Source: an uncultured Ruaniaceae bacterium (GTDB lineage Bacteria; Actinomycetota; Actinomycetes; Actinomycetales; Beutenbergiaceae). Taken from it: a DNA stretch of 7,619 nt. Below, piece by piece: positions 6,278 to 7,619 of this stretch. Each line of letters starts with the position of its first letter. Positions within the stretch are counted from its first letter, which is position 1. The stretch spans positions 1-7,619 of the forward strand of contig CAMXUZ010000250.1 in the NCBI GenBank assembly GCA_947251855.1, in the 5' to 3' direction. The notes beneath the pieces were generated by a model that saw only the letters and a list, made by a program, of their open reading frames with translations, had not been told where the DNA came from and ran no database searches. The position numbers and the translations under genes are program-made.

Positions 6278-6333
6278 CGAGAACGGTCTAATGCCGGCGA
6301 TTCGCGGGGTTGACCGGCATTAGACCGTTCTCG
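6278..6333. repeat. Perfect 20-bp inverted repeat between convergent genes
   Basis: The arms 6278-6297 and 6314-6333 are perfectly complementary over 20 bp, with a 16-nt loop. The key palindromic core is GGTCTAATGCCGG and its complement. No T-tract follows either side directly, so it is not a standard intrinsic terminator. It could be a bidirectional U-less terminator for the MATE gene and read-through from rplI, a dispersed palindromic or MITE-like element, or a protein-binding site. The sequence alone cannot decide. Confidence 0.9.
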
Positions 6334-6403
6334 GCAGGTGCGGGCGGCGAAAAGAGCGGATGAGGAGCGGTGCACGGCCCGCGGGCGAGTTCGGGCGCGG
6401 CCG

Positions 6404-7619
6404 TCAGGCGCCGAGGACCATCCACTTCTCCCCGGAAGCACGGATCCCGGTGGTGAGGGCGCGGGCGAGCATGAACCCGCCCCCGAATGACAGCCACAAC
6501 CACACCAGGCCCGCTGTGCCACCGGGGGCCCAGTGCCACACCGCGGCAGCGAGGGGTACATAGGCGACAAGGGTAATCACCCCGGCGATGGCGAGAAAAC
6601 GGCCGTCGCCGGCGCCGATGAGCACGCCGTCGAGAACGAAGACCCAGCCTGCGATGGGCATGACGGCGCCGCACACCACCAGCGCCCAGGTGGCGGCGTT
6701 CTGGACCTCTGGATCAGAGGTGAAAAGCGGAGTGATGAGGAAGCCGATCCCGGCGAGGGCGACTCCGATGAATGCTCCACCGAGGACACCCCACCACAGC
6801 GAGCGATTGGTGTAGCGGCGTACCACTTTCGCGTCGCCGGCACCGAGGCTCGAGCCGATGAGGGCTTGCGCAGCAATCGCAAGTGCGTCGAGGGCGAAGG
6901 ACGTGAGACCCCACAGGGAGTTGACGATCTGGTGCGCCGCGAGCGGAACGTCCCCGAGCGCCGTCGCCACGGTAACGGTGAGGAGCACCGCGGCGCGCAA
7001 GGTCAGGGTGCGAATGAGCAGCGGGGTTCCCGCTCGAGCGGAATCCAGCACTCCCCGGAATCGCGGGCGCCAATCGACGCCGCCGAGTCTGCGCCCGCCC
7101 ATGAGCACCTTATACACGAGCCAGGCGCCCATGCCGATCTGGGTGAGCGCGGTGGCAAGTCCAGACCCCGCGATCCCCATATCGAGGCCGTATACGAGCG
7201 TGACCGAGCCGATGGTGTTGACGATCGCGCCGCTGACCGCGGCGATGAACGGGGTGCGCGTATCCTGCAGTCCGCGGAGGGTTCCGGTAGTGGCGAACAC
7301 GAGCAACATCCCGGTGATGCCCGGAATGGAACTGCGTAGGTAGGCGATCGCGTGTGGGGTGACCTCCGGAGATGCGCCCAGGCCCCAGGCGTTCTGGGGC
7401 GCGAAGATGAACCCCAATGCGGTGGTGATGATGCCGAGGAAGAAGGCGAGCCCCATCCCATCGATGCCCAAGCCAATTCCCGTGCGGACGTTGCCCGCAC
7501 CCTGCTGGCGTGCAACCGCGGCGGTGGTGGCGTAGGCGAGGAAGATGAAGATGGATACGGCCGTCATGAGGATCGTCGAAGCGAGGCTGAGCCCGGCGAG
7601 GGGTGCACGGCCGAGGTGA
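6404..7619 (-). CDS. MATE-family (DinF-like) efflux transporter, N-terminus outside window
   Basis: The frame is open from the right edge to the TGA at 6404, giving about 404 visible residues. Reading before the Met at 7567 continues with HLGRAPLAGLSLASTIL, a typical first-helix region of MATE proteins. The Met is therefore internal and roughly 40 residues are missing. Visible family features include FLAYATTAAVARQQGAGN, the segment SSIPGITGMLLVFATTGTLRGLQDTRTPF, and PLAAHQIVNSLWGLTSFALDALAIAAQALIGSSLGAGD. About eleven hydrophobic helices can be counted. Proteins of this family are cation-coupled multidrug or metabolite exporters in the cytoplasmic membrane, but the substrate is unknown here. 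It converges on rplI. A MATE gene next to rplI is, from memory, common in Actinomycetia, with dnaB often beyond it. dnaB would be outside this window. Confidence 0.9.
   Translation of the reverse strand, partial: HLGRAPLAGLSLASTILMTAVSIFIFLAYATTAAVARQQGAGNVRTGIGLGIDGMGLAFFLGIITTALGFIFAPQNAWGLGASPEVTPHAIAYLRSSIPGITGMLLVFATTGTLRGLQDTRTPFIAAVSGAIVNTIGSVTLVYGLDMGIAGSGLATALTQIGMGAWLVYKVLMGGRRLGGVDWRPRFRGVLDSARAGTPLLIRTLTLRAAVLLTVTVATALGDVPLAAHQIVNSLWGLTSFALDALAIAAQALIGSSLGAGDAKVVRRYTNRSLWWGVLGGAFIGVALAGIGFLITPLFTSDPEVQNAATWALVVCGAVMPIAGWVFVLDGVLIGAGDGRFLAIAGVITLVAYVPLAAAVWHWAPGGTAGLVWLWLSFGGGFMLARALTTGIRASGEKWMVLGA

Larger units (their letters stand above)
6084..6403. other. 320-bp convergent intergenic region
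   Basis: This gap separates rplI (+) from the MATE gene (-). It contains the intrinsic terminator at 6103-6128 and the long palindrome at 6278-6333. Between them, 6129-6277 is C-rich on the + strand. I see no convincing coding frame, promoter or RNA gene there. Small open frames crossing the gap have no SD and no recognisable product. Confidence 0.7.

Noticed and set aside
6202..6570. Minus-strand frame of 122 codons crossing the palindrome
   Set aside because: It overlaps the MATE gene in another frame, is Arg/Ser/Gly-rich, and has no SD and no recognisable product.

Overview
The window is ordinary GC-rich actinobacterial chromosome. Gene content and order (CCA-adding enzyme end, MFS exporter, class A PBP, rpsF-ssb-rpsR-rplI, MATE exporter) and the protein sequences fit Actinomycetia, most likely Micrococcales or Actinomycetales. 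This placement is inferred from remembered family sequences, not from a search. No CRISPR array, phage gene, insertion sequence, tRNA or rRNA was seen.

Layout. Bases 1-340 hold the 3' end of a tRNA CCA-adding enzyme (+). Its stop lies 3 bp from the stop of a convergent MFS transporter (344-1687, -). A 240-bp divergent intergenic region (1688-1927) carries two dyads and a good promoter. It leads into a bifunctional class A penicillin-binding protein (1928-4387, +) that starts on a GTG with its own Shine-Dalgarno (SD) and ends in an acidic Glu/Pro-rich repeat tail. The gene's last bases lie under the likely promoter of the next operon. That operon is rpsF (S6), ssb, rpsR (S18) and rplI (L9), 4444-6083, closed by a strong UUCG-loop terminator. 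A 320-bp convergent gap follows, holding a perfect 20-bp inverted repeat. A DinF-like MATE transporter (-) then runs off the right edge.

How the genes relate. S6, S18 and L9 are ribosomal proteins, and SSB is the replication protein classically co-transcribed with S6 and S18. The PBP polymerises and cross-links peptidoglycan. The two transporters have no visible functional link to their neighbours.

Most interesting signals. (1) The rpsF leader can fold so that a CCTCCT block pairs with the SD, enclosing a 7-bp hairpin and a bulge containing CCG. This is the expected architecture of the S6:S18-binding autoregulatory leader. (2) The ssb-rpsR gap repeats the CCTCCT + hairpin + SD arrangement. 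(3) There is a 20-bp perfect palindrome of unknown role at 6278-6333. (4) SSB has a de-acidified C-terminal tip (GSNPPF). (5) The S18 is cysteine-free. (6) An 11-bp perfect inverted repeat sits inside the first codons of the PBP gene. The window is otherwise housekeeping, and I see no evidence for a novel multi-gene system.
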